From JAMHZE01 sp964424715 (GTDB taxonomy: Bacteria > Pseudomonadota > Alphaproteobacteria > Rickettsiales > UBA8987): 64,000 nucleotides of DNA. How positions within the stretch are numbered: the stretch's first letter is position 1; every line of letters starts with the position of its first letter. The notes under the pieces were generated by a model that saw only the letters and a program-made list of their open reading frames with translations, did not search any database and was not told the DNA's origin. The position numbers and the translations under genes were made by a program. The stretch spans positions 8,186-72,185 of the forward strand of contig CAYRJW010000001.1 of assembly GCA_964424715.1 (NCBI GenBank), read 5' to 3'. Shown piece after piece: positions 26,500 through 35,446 of the stretch.

Positions 26500-27587
26500 A
26501 ATATCTTATTCAGGAATTTTTTGAGGTCGGCCTCGCTGACATCTTTTTTGATAAAGCTTTTGCCGATATCTTTTGCGAGGATGAATACCAGTTTGTTTGA
26601 AGAAACCTTTTTATCCTGCTGCATGAATTTTATCATCTGCTGCGCGGTTATCTTCTTTTTAAGCTGCGAAGCGCGGGTCTTCATGCCTTTGGCCTTCAGC
26701 AGCTTTTCTATCCTGTCGGCGCGGCCCTTCGGGCACAGGCCCAGATATTCCGAGAAACGGAAGGCCATCACCATGCCGATGGCAACACCTTCCCCATGCA
26801 GCAGGGTGCCGTCATAGCCGAATATCCCTTCCAGTGCGTGGCCGAAAGTATGGCCGAGATTGAGCAATGCGCGAATGTCATTTTCCTTCTCATCTGCGGC
26901 AACTATCTTTGCCTTGGCCTCGCAGGAGGTCTTTATCATTTTTGTTATGTTGGAAAAATCCTTTTCCTTTTCCAGGAACTCGTAGAATTTTTTGTCGGAG
27001 ATAAGGCCGTATTTTAAAACCTCCGCATAGCCCGCAAGGAATTCCCGGTGCGGAAGGCTGCGGAGCAGGCTGGTATCGGCAAGTACCAGTTTCGGCTGGT
27101 AGAAACTGCCGACAAGGTTCTTTCCGTATTTCAGATTTATCCCGGTCTTGCCGCCGACGGAGCTATCTACCATTGAAAGCAAAGTTGTGGGTATCTGGAT
27201 GAAATTAACGCCGCGCAGCAGAATGCTTGCCGCAAAACCGCTTATATCACCAACCACCCCGCCGCCAAGGGCGATGATGGTAGACTTCCTTTCGGGACGG
27301 GACTTGAATATCTCGTTGATGATATTTTCAAGCTGCAAAAAATTCTTGGACTTTTCCCCGGCCGGAATAATTATTGAACTAGCCTCAAAACCGGCTTTTT
27401 TCAATGATCTCTCAAGAGGTTTTAAATATAATTTTGCAACATTGCTGTCGGTGATTATATAAATTTTGCTTTTCTCAGGAACAACTTTTGCGATATATTC
27501 CCCGGAATCATCCAGTAATTTATTGCCGATGATTATATCGTAGGAATGGGCAGCAAGTTTTATGTTTATTTTTATGTTCTTATTCAT
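26496..27587 (-). CDS. aroB: 3-dehydroquinate synthase
   Basis: Second step of the shikimate pathway; closes DAHP to 3-dehydroquinate using NAD and zinc. Conserved parts are PAGEKSKNFL, the NAD loop ALGGGVVGDISGFAAS, QIPTTLLSMVDSSVGGKTGIN, the metal-site region AGYAEVLKYGLI and the His cluster NLGHTFGHALE, followed by HGEGVAIGMVMA. The 363-residue length is normal. It stands between aroK (41 bases upstream) and lolA (overlapping); the aroK-aroB pair is conserved across proteobacteria. Confidence 0.96.
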   Translation of the reverse strand: MNKNIKINIKLAAHSYDIIIGNKLLDDSGEYIAKVVPEKSKIYIITDSNVAKLYLKPLERSLKKAGFEASSIIIPAGEKSKNFLQLENIINEIFKSRPERKSTIIALGGGVVGDISGFAASILLRGVNFIQIPTTLLSMVDSSVGGKTGINLKYGKNLVGSFYQPKLVLADTSLLRSLPHREFLAGYAEVLKYGLISDKKFYEFLEKEKDFSNITKMIKTSCEAKAKIVAADEKENDIRALLNLGHTFGHALEGIFGYDGTLLHGEGVAIGMVMAFRFSEYLGLCPKGRADRIEKLLKAKGMKTRASQLKKKITAQQMIKFMQQDKKVSSNKLVFILAKDIGKSFIKKDVSEADLKKFLNKIL

Positions 27588-27628
27588 AAGGTGATATTAG
27601 CGGTGGTTAACAATTTTGCAAGCCCGAC

Positions 27629-28180
27629 TCATTTTTTGGAAAGCGCCTTTTCTACCAGCCCCACCAGCTTAGAGGCTATCTCGCGCTGGTTGCCTATATC
27701 GGTATAGGCGCAGACATCAGCCTGTTCGTAATATTGTTCGCGGGCGGACATCATCTCTACTATCTTGCCAAGCTTATCTTTCGTGCCTTCAAGCAATGGC
27801 CTGTCCTTGCGGACGCTTACGCGGTTATAGATGGATTCCGCCGAGCTGCGTAGCCATACTGATATTGCTTTTTCCTTTATCATTTTTCTGGTATTGGGAT
27901 TTAAAAATGCACCGCCGCCGAGGGCTATCACCATTATCTCGTTGCTGTTCAGCAATTCCCTTATTTTTGTTTCTTCCATGTGGCGGAATTTCTCCTCGCC
28001 GACATTTTCGAATATCCAGTTAACGCTGTGGCAGATCTCGTTCTCGATCAGGATATCAATATCAACAAAGGGAACTTTCAGCAATCCGGCCATCTTTTTG
28101 CCATAGGTGGTCTTGCCCACACCCATCATCCCGACCAGAACGACAGGTTTGTTTATTTTGGATGTTGCTGCATTTTCCAT
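27629..28180 (-). CDS. aroK: Shikimate kinase
   Basis: Phosphorylates shikimate at the 3-hydroxyl with ATP. The 183-residue protein has the Walker A loop GMMGVGKTTYG (residues 17-27), the shikimate-binding DIDILIE segment and FRHMEE with its Arg. GGGAF supplies the glycine-rich Walker B region, and the lid contains RKDRPLLEG. It leads the minus-strand group aroK-aroB-lolA. Confidence 0.95.
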   Translation of the reverse strand: MENAATSKINKPVVLVGMMGVGKTTYGKKMAGLLKVPFVDIDILIENEICHSVNWIFENVGEEKFRHMEETKIRELLNSNEIMVIALGGGAFLNPNTRKMIKEKAISVWLRSSAESIYNRVSVRKDRPLLEGTKDKLGKIVEMMSAREQYYEQADVCAYTDIGNQREIASKLVGLVEKALSKK

Positions 28181-28224
28181 AATGTTATAATAACGGTACT
28201 GAATAAAATTAAAAGACTGTAAAA

Positions 28225-28398
28225 ATGAAAAAACTTATATTTTTGATAATTATCCTGCTTGTTGTAGCGGGGATAATAATGAAACTGGATATAAAACCGC
28301 CGGTAAAAGATGTTGTGAAACAGGTGAATATGAGCCAGCCCGCAAGTCCGCCGGCTGTTCCAGTGAATTCACCGCCAAGCCAAAATGCAGCTGAGTGA
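28225..28398 (+). CDS. Small single-span membrane protein (57 residues)
   Basis: The frame begins MKKLIFLIIILLVVAGIIMK, a single hydrophobic helix or uncleaved signal anchor. A short Pro/Val/Ser-rich tail ends PSQNAAE. The stop codon lies 14 bases inside xerD, so translation of the two is probably coupled. It is too short to classify and I see no known motif. The tail should face the periplasm. Position in front of xerD and divergent from aroK resembles the alphaproteobacterial arrangement. Confidence 0.6.
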   Translation: MKKLIFLIIILLVVAGIIMKLDIKPPVKDVVKQVNMSQPASPPAVPVNSPPSQNAAE

Positions 28399-29326
28399 TC
28401 ATATAGGAAGTTTTCTAGAGATGATGCGTGCCGAGCGCGGATCAGCCCGCAATACTATAGATTCATATAAAAAAGACCTTGAACAGGCCGCGGATTTCCT
28501 TGGCAGTAAGGATGTTGCAACAATGATACCGCAGGACATTTCTGGTTTCATAAGTTATAATTCCAAAAATTATTCCAAATCCTCGATATGCAGGAAGATA
28601 TCGGCCCTAAAACAGTTCTTCCGGTTCCTGAAAAGCGAGAATCTTATAAAAGAAGACCCGACAAGGCTGGTAGAATTACCTAAGAAAGATAAACTACTGC
28701 CGGATTTCCTCACCGATATTGAAGTTGCCGCCCTGCTTTCTGAGGCGGAGAGGGATAAGGACCCGAGAGGTTACCGGATGGTGGCGCTGATAAAGATACT
28801 TGCCGGTTCTGGGCTGCGCATATCGGAGGTTATAAGCCTTAAGAAAAATAATATACAGAGTTCGGTGATAGATGGCGCCACACAGAATTACCTACTCATC
28901 CGCGGCAAGGGTGATAAGGAAAGGATAGCCCCGCTGCCTGATTCATCATATCAGGCGATAAGGAAATATCTGGAGTTCCGGGAGGAATTCCTGACTCCGG
29001 TGCAGAAATTAAAGGATAAGAACTTTGCCGGTGATAGCTGGCTTTTCCCATCCAAAAGCAAGGCCGGGCATATCACAAGGCAGCAGGTCGCCAATATGTT
29101 GAAACTCTATGCCATAAAAGCGGGCATGGACCCGGATAAGATATCGCCGCATATATTGCGCCATAGTTTTGCCACTAATATACTGCAAAAGGGGCTGGAC
29201 CTGCGGGTTTTACAGGAGATCCTCGGCCATTCCGACATATCCACCACCCAGATATATACCGAGACCAATCCTGTCCGGATGAAAAGTTTTGTGGAAAAAC
29301 ACCACCCGCTGGCAAAGAAACAGTAA
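28385..29326 (+). CDS. xerD: Site-specific tyrosine recombinase XerD
   Basis: Works with XerC at dif to resolve chromosome dimers at division. The N-terminal SAM-like DNA-binding domain (residues ~5-90) is followed by the catalytic domain. It has Arg145 (GSGLRISEV), Lys175 (GKGDKER), His256 and Arg259 (HILRHSFATN), His282 (LGHSDIS) and the nucleophile Tyr291 (TTQIYTE). The complete catalytic set and 313-residue length fit a chromosomal Xer rather than a phage integrase. The location divergent from aroK supports XerD over XerC. Confidence 0.92.
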   Translation: MQLSDHIGSFLEMMRAERGSARNTIDSYKKDLEQAADFLGSKDVATMIPQDISGFISYNSKNYSKSSICRKISALKQFFRFLKSENLIKEDPTRLVELPKKDKLLPDFLTDIEVAALLSEAERDKDPRGYRMVALIKILAGSGLRISEVISLKKNNIQSSVIDGATQNYLLIRGKGDKERIAPLPDSSYQAIRKYLEFREEFLTPVQKLKDKNFAGDSWLFPSKSKAGHITRQQVANMLKLYAIKAGMDPDKISPHILRHSFATNILQKGLDLRVLQEILGHSDISTTQIYTETNPVRMKSFVEKHHPLAKKQ

Positions 29327-29327
29327 A

Positions 29328-30773
29328 TTATTTCCTGAAAAAGATGCTGCGTAATTTTGTGGATTGCTGAAGTTTTTCGGGAGTAAGATTATTGGTCTCG
29401 GAAGTACCAAGCAATACCGGAGCTCCTATTTTTGCCACTTCACAGAGTTTTGCCAGAATGCTCCTTTTAGTCTTGTCATCAAAATAAATAAGTACATAAC
29501 GGCAGAAGATGCAATCGAACATATCCTGAAAATGCAATTCTTCTATCAGGTTCTGCTGGGTAAATCTTATATATTGTTTTACCTCGTCCTTTATCTTCCA
29601 TTGATTTTCGGCGATTTTATCGAAATATTTATCAGCCAGCCATTCCGGCAGTCCGCGTTGTATCTCGAACGTGTTATAGATGCCGCTGGTGGCTTTTTCG
29701 AGGATCGCGGTGGAAAGGTCCGATGCGATTATCTCAAATCTTTTGCCTTGGAGTTTTTCTATATTTTCGAGCAGCGTTATTGCAATTGAATAAGGTTCCT
29801 GCCCGCTGGAACAGGCGGCGCTCCATATCTTTATGGTGTCGCCCTCGCAATTTTCCACCATTTGCGGGATGATATCATCTTTAAATATCTTGTATAATTT
29901 CTGGTCCCTGAAGAAGTGGGTCTCGTTGGTGAGCATGGCATCAAGACATTCGGATATCATCTTTTTATCATCATCCTTTATCTTTTGGATAAGATCGCTG
30001 AGGCCGCCGAGCTTATGTTTTTTTATTACCGGGGTAAGCCTTGTATCGATCAGGTAAGCTTTGTCATCGCCGATAAGCATACCGCATTTATGGAAGAAAT
30101 AATCTTTCAGGAACGCTGCGTGGTGTGGCAGTATCTGCATCTTGAAATTCTCACGCACTTTTCCGAATGAATATTCTTTGATGAACCGGGCGATATCATC
30201 AAGCGGCAATATCTCGGTGCAAATACCGGCCTTCGCCACGGCACCGGGCATTCCCCAGACAACGCTACTTTCCTTATCCTGTGCGATGACAACGCCGCCA
30301 GCGGCGATTATTGCTTTGGCGCCTTCAAGCCCGTCACTGCCGATGCCGGTTAAAACTATGGCCATAACATTTTTGCCATAAGCGGCGGCGGCGGACTTAA
30401 ACATAGGATCGACCGCCGGTTTGCAGAAATTTACGGGTGGTGAGTTATCAAGGGTGGTATATTTGCTGGAACCTTTGGAGGTCACTGTTAAATGTTTGTT
30501 ACTGGGGGCGAAATATACAACACCGCTTTCGATAAGTTTTTTATCTTTAGCTATAACTATTTTCCTGCCGCTGGTCTGCTCTATTCTGGCGGCAAATGAT
30601 TCATCGAATTTTTCGGGTATGTGCTGGGTGATAAGAATTGGTATATCTATTATGCAGTTCTTCAGATCCTCGAATAATTTAGATAATGCCTGCAGCCCAC
30701 CGGTGGAGGAGCCTATCACGATGACATTGGGTGATTGTATCAGCGCCTTTGATCTTAACTGGATATCTTTCAT
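29328..30773 (-). CDS. Fused CheB methylesterase - CheR methyltransferase
   Basis: Residues ~15-200 form a CheB methylesterase domain with catalytic Ser23 (GSSTGG), His51 (TQHIP) and Asp147 (TGIGSDG). Residues ~205-481 form a CheR methyltransferase domain with TNETHFFRD, the SAM-binding WSAACSSGQEPYSIA and CRYVLIYFDD. Both opposing chemoreceptor-modifying activities thus sit on one chain. CheB's usual regulatory receiver domain is missing, as are the PAS domains seen in many CheB/CheR hybrids. No other che genes lie nearby. It ends one base from xerD, convergently, and follows the zinc-finger gene by 23 bases. Confidence 0.9.
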   Translation of the reverse strand: MKDIQLRSKALIQSPNVIVIGSSTGGLQALSKLFEDLKNCIIDIPILITQHIPEKFDESFAARIEQTSGRKIVIAKDKKLIESGVVYFAPSNKHLTVTSKGSSKYTTLDNSPPVNFCKPAVDPMFKSAAAAYGKNVMAIVLTGIGSDGLEGAKAIIAAGGVVIAQDKESSVVWGMPGAVAKAGICTEILPLDDIARFIKEYSFGKVRENFKMQILPHHAAFLKDYFFHKCGMLIGDDKAYLIDTRLTPVIKKHKLGGLSDLIQKIKDDDKKMISECLDAMLTNETHFFRDQKLYKIFKDDIIPQMVENCEGDTIKIWSAACSSGQEPYSIAITLLENIEKLQGKRFEIIASDLSTAILEKATSGIYNTFEIQRGLPEWLADKYFDKIAENQWKIKDEVKQYIRFTQQNLIEELHFQDMFDCIFCRYVLIYFDDKTKRSILAKLCEVAKIGAPVLLGTSETNNLTPEKLQQSTKLRSIFFRK

Positions 30774-30796
30774 GCTCTAAGCTGTTTCTTCAGCCG

Positions 30797-30955
30797 TTAT
30801 TTTTTCAGAATATACTTACGGCTGCAATAAGGGCAGGTTATCTCATTATCCCCGGCCGGGAATGTAAGGTAAACCCGCGGGTGGCCCATGCTGCCATTGC
30901 CGCCGTCGCAGGAAACTTCCTTGTTCTGCACTTCTATGATCTCGAAATCTAACAC
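30797..30955 (-). CDS. Zinc-finger protein of the zf-CHCC / NDUFS6-like family
   Basis: A 52-residue protein with a GTG start; an in-frame stop upstream leaves no other candidate start. The zinc ligands are Cys16, His25, Cys41 and Cys44 in SCDGGNGSMGHPRVYLTF and CPYCSRKYIL. This Cys-x8-His-x15-Cys-x2-Cys arrangement is the one in mitochondrial complex I subunit NDUFS6 and its short alphaproteobacterial relatives. In bacteria these small proteins are thought to be complex I accessory subunits. It precedes the CheB-CheR gene by 23 bases on the same strand. Confidence 0.85.
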   Translation of the reverse strand: MLDFEIIEVQNKEVSCDGGNGSMGHPRVYLTFPAGDNEITCPYCSRKYILKK

Positions 30956-31015
30956 TTTAAAAAGCCTGATTAATAGTCTATTTTAATAGTCTGTAACCTA
31001 ACCCAAAGTCAATAA

Positions 31016-31690
31016 ATGTTTGGTAAGAACCCGAAAAGACCGCCTGTAAATAGTGATGGAAGAACTCTGGATGTACAGGAGATATTCGCCACCATTCAGG
31101 GAGAAGGCCCTAATACCGGCACGCCTTCGGTGTTCCTGCGGCTTGGCGGGTGCAATCTTGCATGTGAGTTTTGTGACACGGAGTTTGAGAGTTTTGCGGG
31201 CCATGCCTGCGATGATGTCATTAATGAAGTGAAAAGACTGGCGCTTAATTCTGTAGGTAAAAAAGTTGTTGAATTGGTTGTCATCACTGGCGGTGAGCCG
31301 TTCCGGCAGAATATAGAGTATCTGTGCGAAAAGTTGATAGCAGAAGGATTTAAGGTGCAGATAGAGACCAACGGCACTTTATATCGCCCAGTAGCGAAAG
31401 AGGTTGAGATAATCTGTTCGCCGAAAAATACCAATGGTTATGCTATCATAAGGGAAGATCTGCTGGAGAGAGTAAATGCGTTCAAATTCATAATTTCCGC
31501 GCATGATGATAAATATAAAACGGTCGCCGAAGTAGGGCAGAGCAAATTTAATACCCCGGTATATATCCAGCCGATGGATGAATATAATGAAATAAAAAAT
31601 AAGGAAAATCTGGAACTGGTGAAAAAACTGGCGATGGATAATGGCTACAGGATAAGCCTGCAGACCCACAAAATTATCGGTGTTGCCTAA
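31016..31690 (+). CDS. queE: 7-carboxy-7-deazaguanine synthase
   Basis: Radical-SAM enzyme that makes CDG in the queuosine/7-deazapurine pathway. The cluster-binding Cys are 46, 50 and 53 in GGCNLACEFCDTEF, a CxxxCxxC motif. The protein starts with LDVQEIFATIQGEGPNTGTPSVFLR, the QueE signature, and TGGEPFRQ is the SAM-binding GGE motif. The 224-residue length is usual. It overlaps the end of recG by 4 bases, convergently. queA is also in the window; queC and queD are not. Confidence 0.95.
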   Translation: MFGKNPKRPPVNSDGRTLDVQEIFATIQGEGPNTGTPSVFLRLGGCNLACEFCDTEFESFAGHACDDVINEVKRLALNSVGKKVVELVVITGGEPFRQNIEYLCEKLIAEGFKVQIETNGTLYRPVAKEVEIICSPKNTNGYAIIREDLLERVNAFKFIISAHDDKYKTVAEVGQSKFNTPVYIQPMDEYNEIKNKENLELVKKLAMDNGYRISLQTHKIIGVA

Positions 31691-33816
31691 ACATTTAAAA
31701 GTTTTATCTGCTTATCATATTCATAAAAATATAACAGATTGCGAAGCCTTATTCCGCGTTCGCTTTTTAATTCAGGGTCGCTGTTCAGTATCATTTTAAC
31801 ATCATCACGGGCGGTGAAGAGAAGGTCTTTATGCTCCGGCAAGATCGCGAAAATAAAATCAGGGAAGCCACTTTGCTTAACGCCGATAAGATCGCCGCTG
31901 CCGCGGATGGCAAGATCTTCCTCGGCAATGCGGAAGCCGTCATTGGTCTCTTTTAATATACTCAGGCGCTGCTTGCCGGTGTCAGTGGTGTTATCGCTGA
32001 ATAATAATATGCAGCTAGATCTTCTATCGCTTCTGCCGACTCTTCCTCTTAGCTGGTGAAGCTGCGCGAGGCCGAATTTTTCGGATTGCTCTATTACCAT
32101 TATGGTTGCTTCTGGCACATCAACGCCTACTTCGATAACAGTGGTGGCAACAAGGATCTTTGCTTTGCCATCGCGGAATTTATTTATGGCATCTTCCTTA
32201 TCTTTCGGTTTCATCTGGCCGTGAACGATAGAAACTTTTTCACCGAATATTTTTTTAAGCGATCTGTAACGTGCCTCTACCGAAGCATTTACATTCTCCG
32301 GATTTTCGCTTTCATTGGCAATTATCAGCGGGCATACCCAATATACGCGGTTATCTTCCTTTATGGCCCTGGTGATGCCTTCTATTACTTCATCAGTACG
32401 GGAAAGTGCAAGTGCGCGGGTAGCGATATTCTGGCGGCCGGATGGTTTTTCGGTGAGGGAGGAAACCTCAAGGTCACCATAAATGGTCATGGCAAGAGTG
32501 CGCGGTATGGGAGTTGCACTCATCAAAAGTGCGTGGGTGTTCTCGCCTTTCTGCGCCAGCTCCATTCTTTGCTTTACGCCGAAGCGGTGCTGTTCATCTA
32601 TTACCAGAAATGAGAGATTCTTGTAATTCACTTTTTCCTGTAACAGCGCATGAGTGCCGACTATTATCTGGTATTTTCCCTCTGATATTTCCTGCTGTAT
32701 CTTATTTTTCTGCGCTGCTTTTAAACTGCCAGTGAGCAGGCAGGCCTTTATGTTATTTTTGATGAAGAATTCTCCTGCAAGTATCTTACTTACAGATTCA
32801 AACTGCTGGCGCGCGAGTATCTCGGTGGGAAGGATGAAGGCGGTCTGGTGCCCGGCCTCTACCGCATCCATTATGGCAAGTATCGCAACTATCGTTTTGC
32901 CACTTCCAACATCACCCTGTAACAGGCGGAACATTCTGTTGCCTGATCTGAAATCGGCTAAAATTTCCTTGAGGATAGCTCTTTGTCCCTCGGTGAGTTT
33001 GAAGGGAAGATTTTTTAAAGTTTCTTTTATAAAAATATTTTTGGTATCTATGATAATGCCTTTCTGTTTTACTATAGAGCGGCGGGTGATGGAGAGTGCA
33101 AGCTGGTTTGCGAGTATCTCATCATAGGCAAGGCGTTTGCGGTGGCTGGTATAGATATCAAGGTCTTCCGGGTTTTGGGGTGAGTGAATTTTCCTGATTG
33201 AATCGGAAAAACTATCAAAATTATTTGCTTTGAGGAAATTAACCTCACACCATTCTTCCAGAGCCGGCATGCTACCCAAAATATTATTACAGAGTTTATT
33301 TAATAATTTATTATTTATACCGAGTGTTAGTGGATATACCGGTTCAAACTCCGGTATCTTCGCAGAATCAGCGGTCTTGGCGAGATAATAGGGGTGAACT
33401 ATCTGCACGCGGTTATTAAATCTTTCTACCTTACCGGAGATGGTTATGGAGCTGTCTATCTTAAAATTTTTTTCGATGAAATCTTTTATGGCGTTGAAAT
33501 AAACTATGGTCAGGAAACCGGTCTTATTGCTGCATAGAATATTATAGATAAGTTTTCCGCCGATGCGTTTCTGTTCTATCTTATCGACATCGACGGTGGT
33601 GATTATCTCGGTGCCGTTGGGAATTAAAAGCAGGTTAGGTTCGCGCTGCCTTTTTATGAGGCTGTGCGGGATATGGGTGATGATATCCTTGAATAAAGGT
33701 TCCTCCCTTTCGCTGTTGCGGAAAAGATTATTGAGGTTCGCTTTTGTTTTAGGGCCAACGCCGCTGAGGCTGGAAACTGGTTTGAAAAAATAATTTAGCG
33801 TTTGCGGGCGCATCAT
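31687..33816 (-). CDS. recG: ATP-dependent DNA helicase RecG
   Basis: Superfamily 2 helicase that reverses stalled forks and remodels branched DNA. An N-terminal wedge/OB domain (about residues 55-160) precedes the helicase core. The core has GDVGSGKTIVA (Walker A), DEQHRFGVKQR (the DExH box, here DEQH), MSATPIPRTLAM, ATTVIEVGVDVPEA and QLRGRVGRS. The 709 residues are normal. Its start overlaps the stop of the PfkB kinase gene by 4 bases. Confidence 0.96.
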   Translation of the reverse strand: MMRPQTLNYFFKPVSSLSGVGPKTKANLNNLFRNSEREEPLFKDIITHIPHSLIKRQREPNLLLIPNGTEIITTVDVDKIEQKRIGGKLIYNILCSNKTGFLTIVYFNAIKDFIEKNFKIDSSITISGKVERFNNRVQIVHPYYLAKTADSAKIPEFEPVYPLTLGINNKLLNKLCNNILGSMPALEEWCEVNFLKANNFDSFSDSIRKIHSPQNPEDLDIYTSHRKRLAYDEILANQLALSITRRSIVKQKGIIIDTKNIFIKETLKNLPFKLTEGQRAILKEILADFRSGNRMFRLLQGDVGSGKTIVAILAIMDAVEAGHQTAFILPTEILARQQFESVSKILAGEFFIKNNIKACLLTGSLKAAQKNKIQQEISEGKYQIIVGTHALLQEKVNYKNLSFLVIDEQHRFGVKQRMELAQKGENTHALLMSATPIPRTLAMTIYGDLEVSSLTEKPSGRQNIATRALALSRTDEVIEGITRAIKEDNRVYWVCPLIIANESENPENVNASVEARYRSLKKIFGEKVSIVHGQMKPKDKEDAINKFRDGKAKILVATTVIEVGVDVPEATIMVIEQSEKFGLAQLHQLRGRVGRSDRRSSCILLFSDNTTDTGKQRLSILKETNDGFRIAEEDLAIRGSGDLIGVKQSGFPDFIFAILPEHKDLLFTARDDVKMILNSDPELKSERGIRLRNLLYFYEYDKQIKLLNV

Positions 33817-34832
33817 CCGTTGATTATTTTATCATACAGCACCGAAAGATCCGTAAGCGGCCTTGCGCCTAAATATTTTATTACCTCGGTTGCGGTATAG
33901 GAAGCGATCTTGCCGGATATCTCGGCATCATGGCCGTTAGCAAGCCCAAACAGGAAGCCCGCGGCATAGCAATCACCTGCGCCGGTAACATCATATACGG
34001 CAGGGGTCTTCACCGGTTCGATATCATGCAATTTGCCATCAACTATAACATAAGAGCCGTTCTCGCTTTTGGTGATACATTTGATTCCCGGCGTCTCGGT
34101 GAATTTATGGAGTAGCCTTTTTATGTCCTCACCACCGTAAAGGGCTGCGGCCTCATGTTCGTTGGCGAATAATATATCGACCGAGGATTCAACTATTTTC
34201 GTGAAATCTTCCTTGTGCCTTTGTACGCAGAACGGGTCTGAAAGGCTGAAGGCAAATTTTACGCCGTGTTTTTTGGCTATCTCAGCCGCCTTAAGAACGG
34301 CAGCGCGGGAATTCTTGTTATCGAATAAATAGCCTTCGGCCATTATTATTTCGGCTGACTTTATTACTTCTTCATTGATATCGCTTTCATCTATCACCAC
34401 TTTCGGGTCAAGATAGGTGGCCATGGTGCGTTCAACACGCTTGCGGCCCATAAAACCTTCTTCCTCGGTGACGAGTATCACGCATTTGGAGGTTGAAAGA
34501 CCTGCGCTAGTTGTCTGTGATATGAATTGCGCACCTACATTCTCAAGCTCTTTTTTAAATACGCGCCCGGCGAAATCATCGCGGGTCTTGCCGATGAAGG
34601 CACTTCTGCCGCCAAGCATTGAGAATGCTGCAACGGTGTTAGCGGTGGAACCGCCCGAACATTCGGTGGCAGAGCCAAGATTCTCATAGAGTTTCTGGGC
34701 AGTATCGAAATCCACAAGCTTCATCGAGCCGGTCTCAAGTTGGTTATCTTTCAGGAATTGTGATGGTTTATATGAAAGAACATCAAGTATCGCGCTGCCT
34801 ATCCCGATCAGCTGGTATTTTTTCTCGGCCAT
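33813..34832 (-). CDS. PfkB-family sugar/nucleoside kinase (adenosine kinase-like)
   Basis: A 339-residue ribokinase-fold enzyme. The substrate half has GSATECSGGSTANTVAAFSMLGG. The catalytic end is DVTGAGDCYAAGFLFGLANG, with the anion hole and general-base Asp of the family. Alphaproteobacterial proteins with this layout are usually named adenosine kinase, but the substrate cannot be fixed from sequence. It is coupled to recG by a 4-base overlap, which has no obvious functional meaning. Confidence 0.88.
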   Translation of the reverse strand: MAEKKYQLIGIGSAILDVLSYKPSQFLKDNQLETGSMKLVDFDTAQKLYENLGSATECSGGSTANTVAAFSMLGGRSAFIGKTRDDFAGRVFKKELENVGAQFISQTTSAGLSTSKCVILVTEEEGFMGRKRVERTMATYLDPKVVIDESDINEEVIKSAEIIMAEGYLFDNKNSRAAVLKAAEIAKKHGVKFAFSLSDPFCVQRHKEDFTKIVESSVDILFANEHEAAALYGGEDIKRLLHKFTETPGIKCITKSENGSYVIVDGKLHDIEPVKTPAVYDVTGAGDCYAAGFLFGLANGHDAEISGKIASYTATEVIKYLGARPLTDLSVLYDKIING

Positions 34833-34900
34833 AATATTTTCATTTTTGATTTAAAAACAGAGAATAGAGGTAACTTTATAAAATTAAAGAATTTTATAAC

Positions 34901-34929
34901 TTGATAGAGAAAAAAATATTAATTAGTAT
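34901..34929 (+). promoter_or_regulatory. Promoter of the MerR-type gene, possibly giving a leaderless mRNA
   Basis: TTGATA (34901-34906) and TAGTAT (34924-34929) are 17 bases apart. The ATG begins at 34936, about where transcription should start, and no ribosome-binding site is visible before it. Confidence 0.5.
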
Positions 34930-34935
34930 CGTTCT

Positions 34936-35442
34936 ATGAACCCGCATGAAAATTTATCGTTAAATAAACAGGATTATTCCGAGGTTGACCAGTTCTTCAA
35001 GACCATCGGCGAGGTTTCGGCTGAAATCGGTATTCCTCCTCATGTGCTGCGGTTCTGGGAAAGCAAGTTCTTCCGGATAAAACCCCATAAGAGAAAAGGC
35101 GGCCACCGTTATTACAGCAAGGCCGACATAGATATCATCTACCAGATCAGAAAGCTCCTGTATGATGAGGGTTATACCATAAAAGGCGCGCAGAAATATT
35201 TAAGGGAAAAGGGCTATATGCAAAGTAACTCAGCGGTTAACCAACCCAACCTGTTCCTGGATGAGAACAGGAGCCAGTCCAATAACAGCACACAAGAGCT
35301 GCAAATGGACCGTGACAGACCGGTATTTCAGGAAAACATTTTTAATCACCCGGAAAGAAAGGTAGAACAGCCTGACCATGATGCGGTGAAACTTCTGTTA
35401 AAAGAGCTGGAATCAATAAAACAAATCCTCGACAAAAAATAG
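34936..35442 (+). CDS. MerR-family transcriptional regulator
   Basis: A 168-residue DNA-binding protein. The N-terminal winged helix is unmistakable: KTIGEVSAEIGIPPHVLRFW, then ESKFFRIKPHKRKGGHRYY, then the wing helix DIDIIYQIRKLLYDEGYTIKG (residues ~20-100). The rest is a polar, Asn/Gln-rich linker and a C-terminal coiled helix (AVKLLLKELESIKQILDKK) likely for dimerisation. No metal-binding Cys are present. In many alphaproteobacteria this protein follows ihfA; here ihfA is absent and divK starts 4 bases later. Confidence 0.88.
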   Translation: MNPHENLSLNKQDYSEVDQFFKTIGEVSAEIGIPPHVLRFWESKFFRIKPHKRKGGHRYYSKADIDIIYQIRKLLYDEGYTIKGAQKYLREKGYMQSNSAVNQPNLFLDENRSQSNNSTQELQMDRDRPVFQENIFNHPERKVEQPDHDAVKLLLKELESIKQILDKK

Positions 35443-35446
35443 ATCA

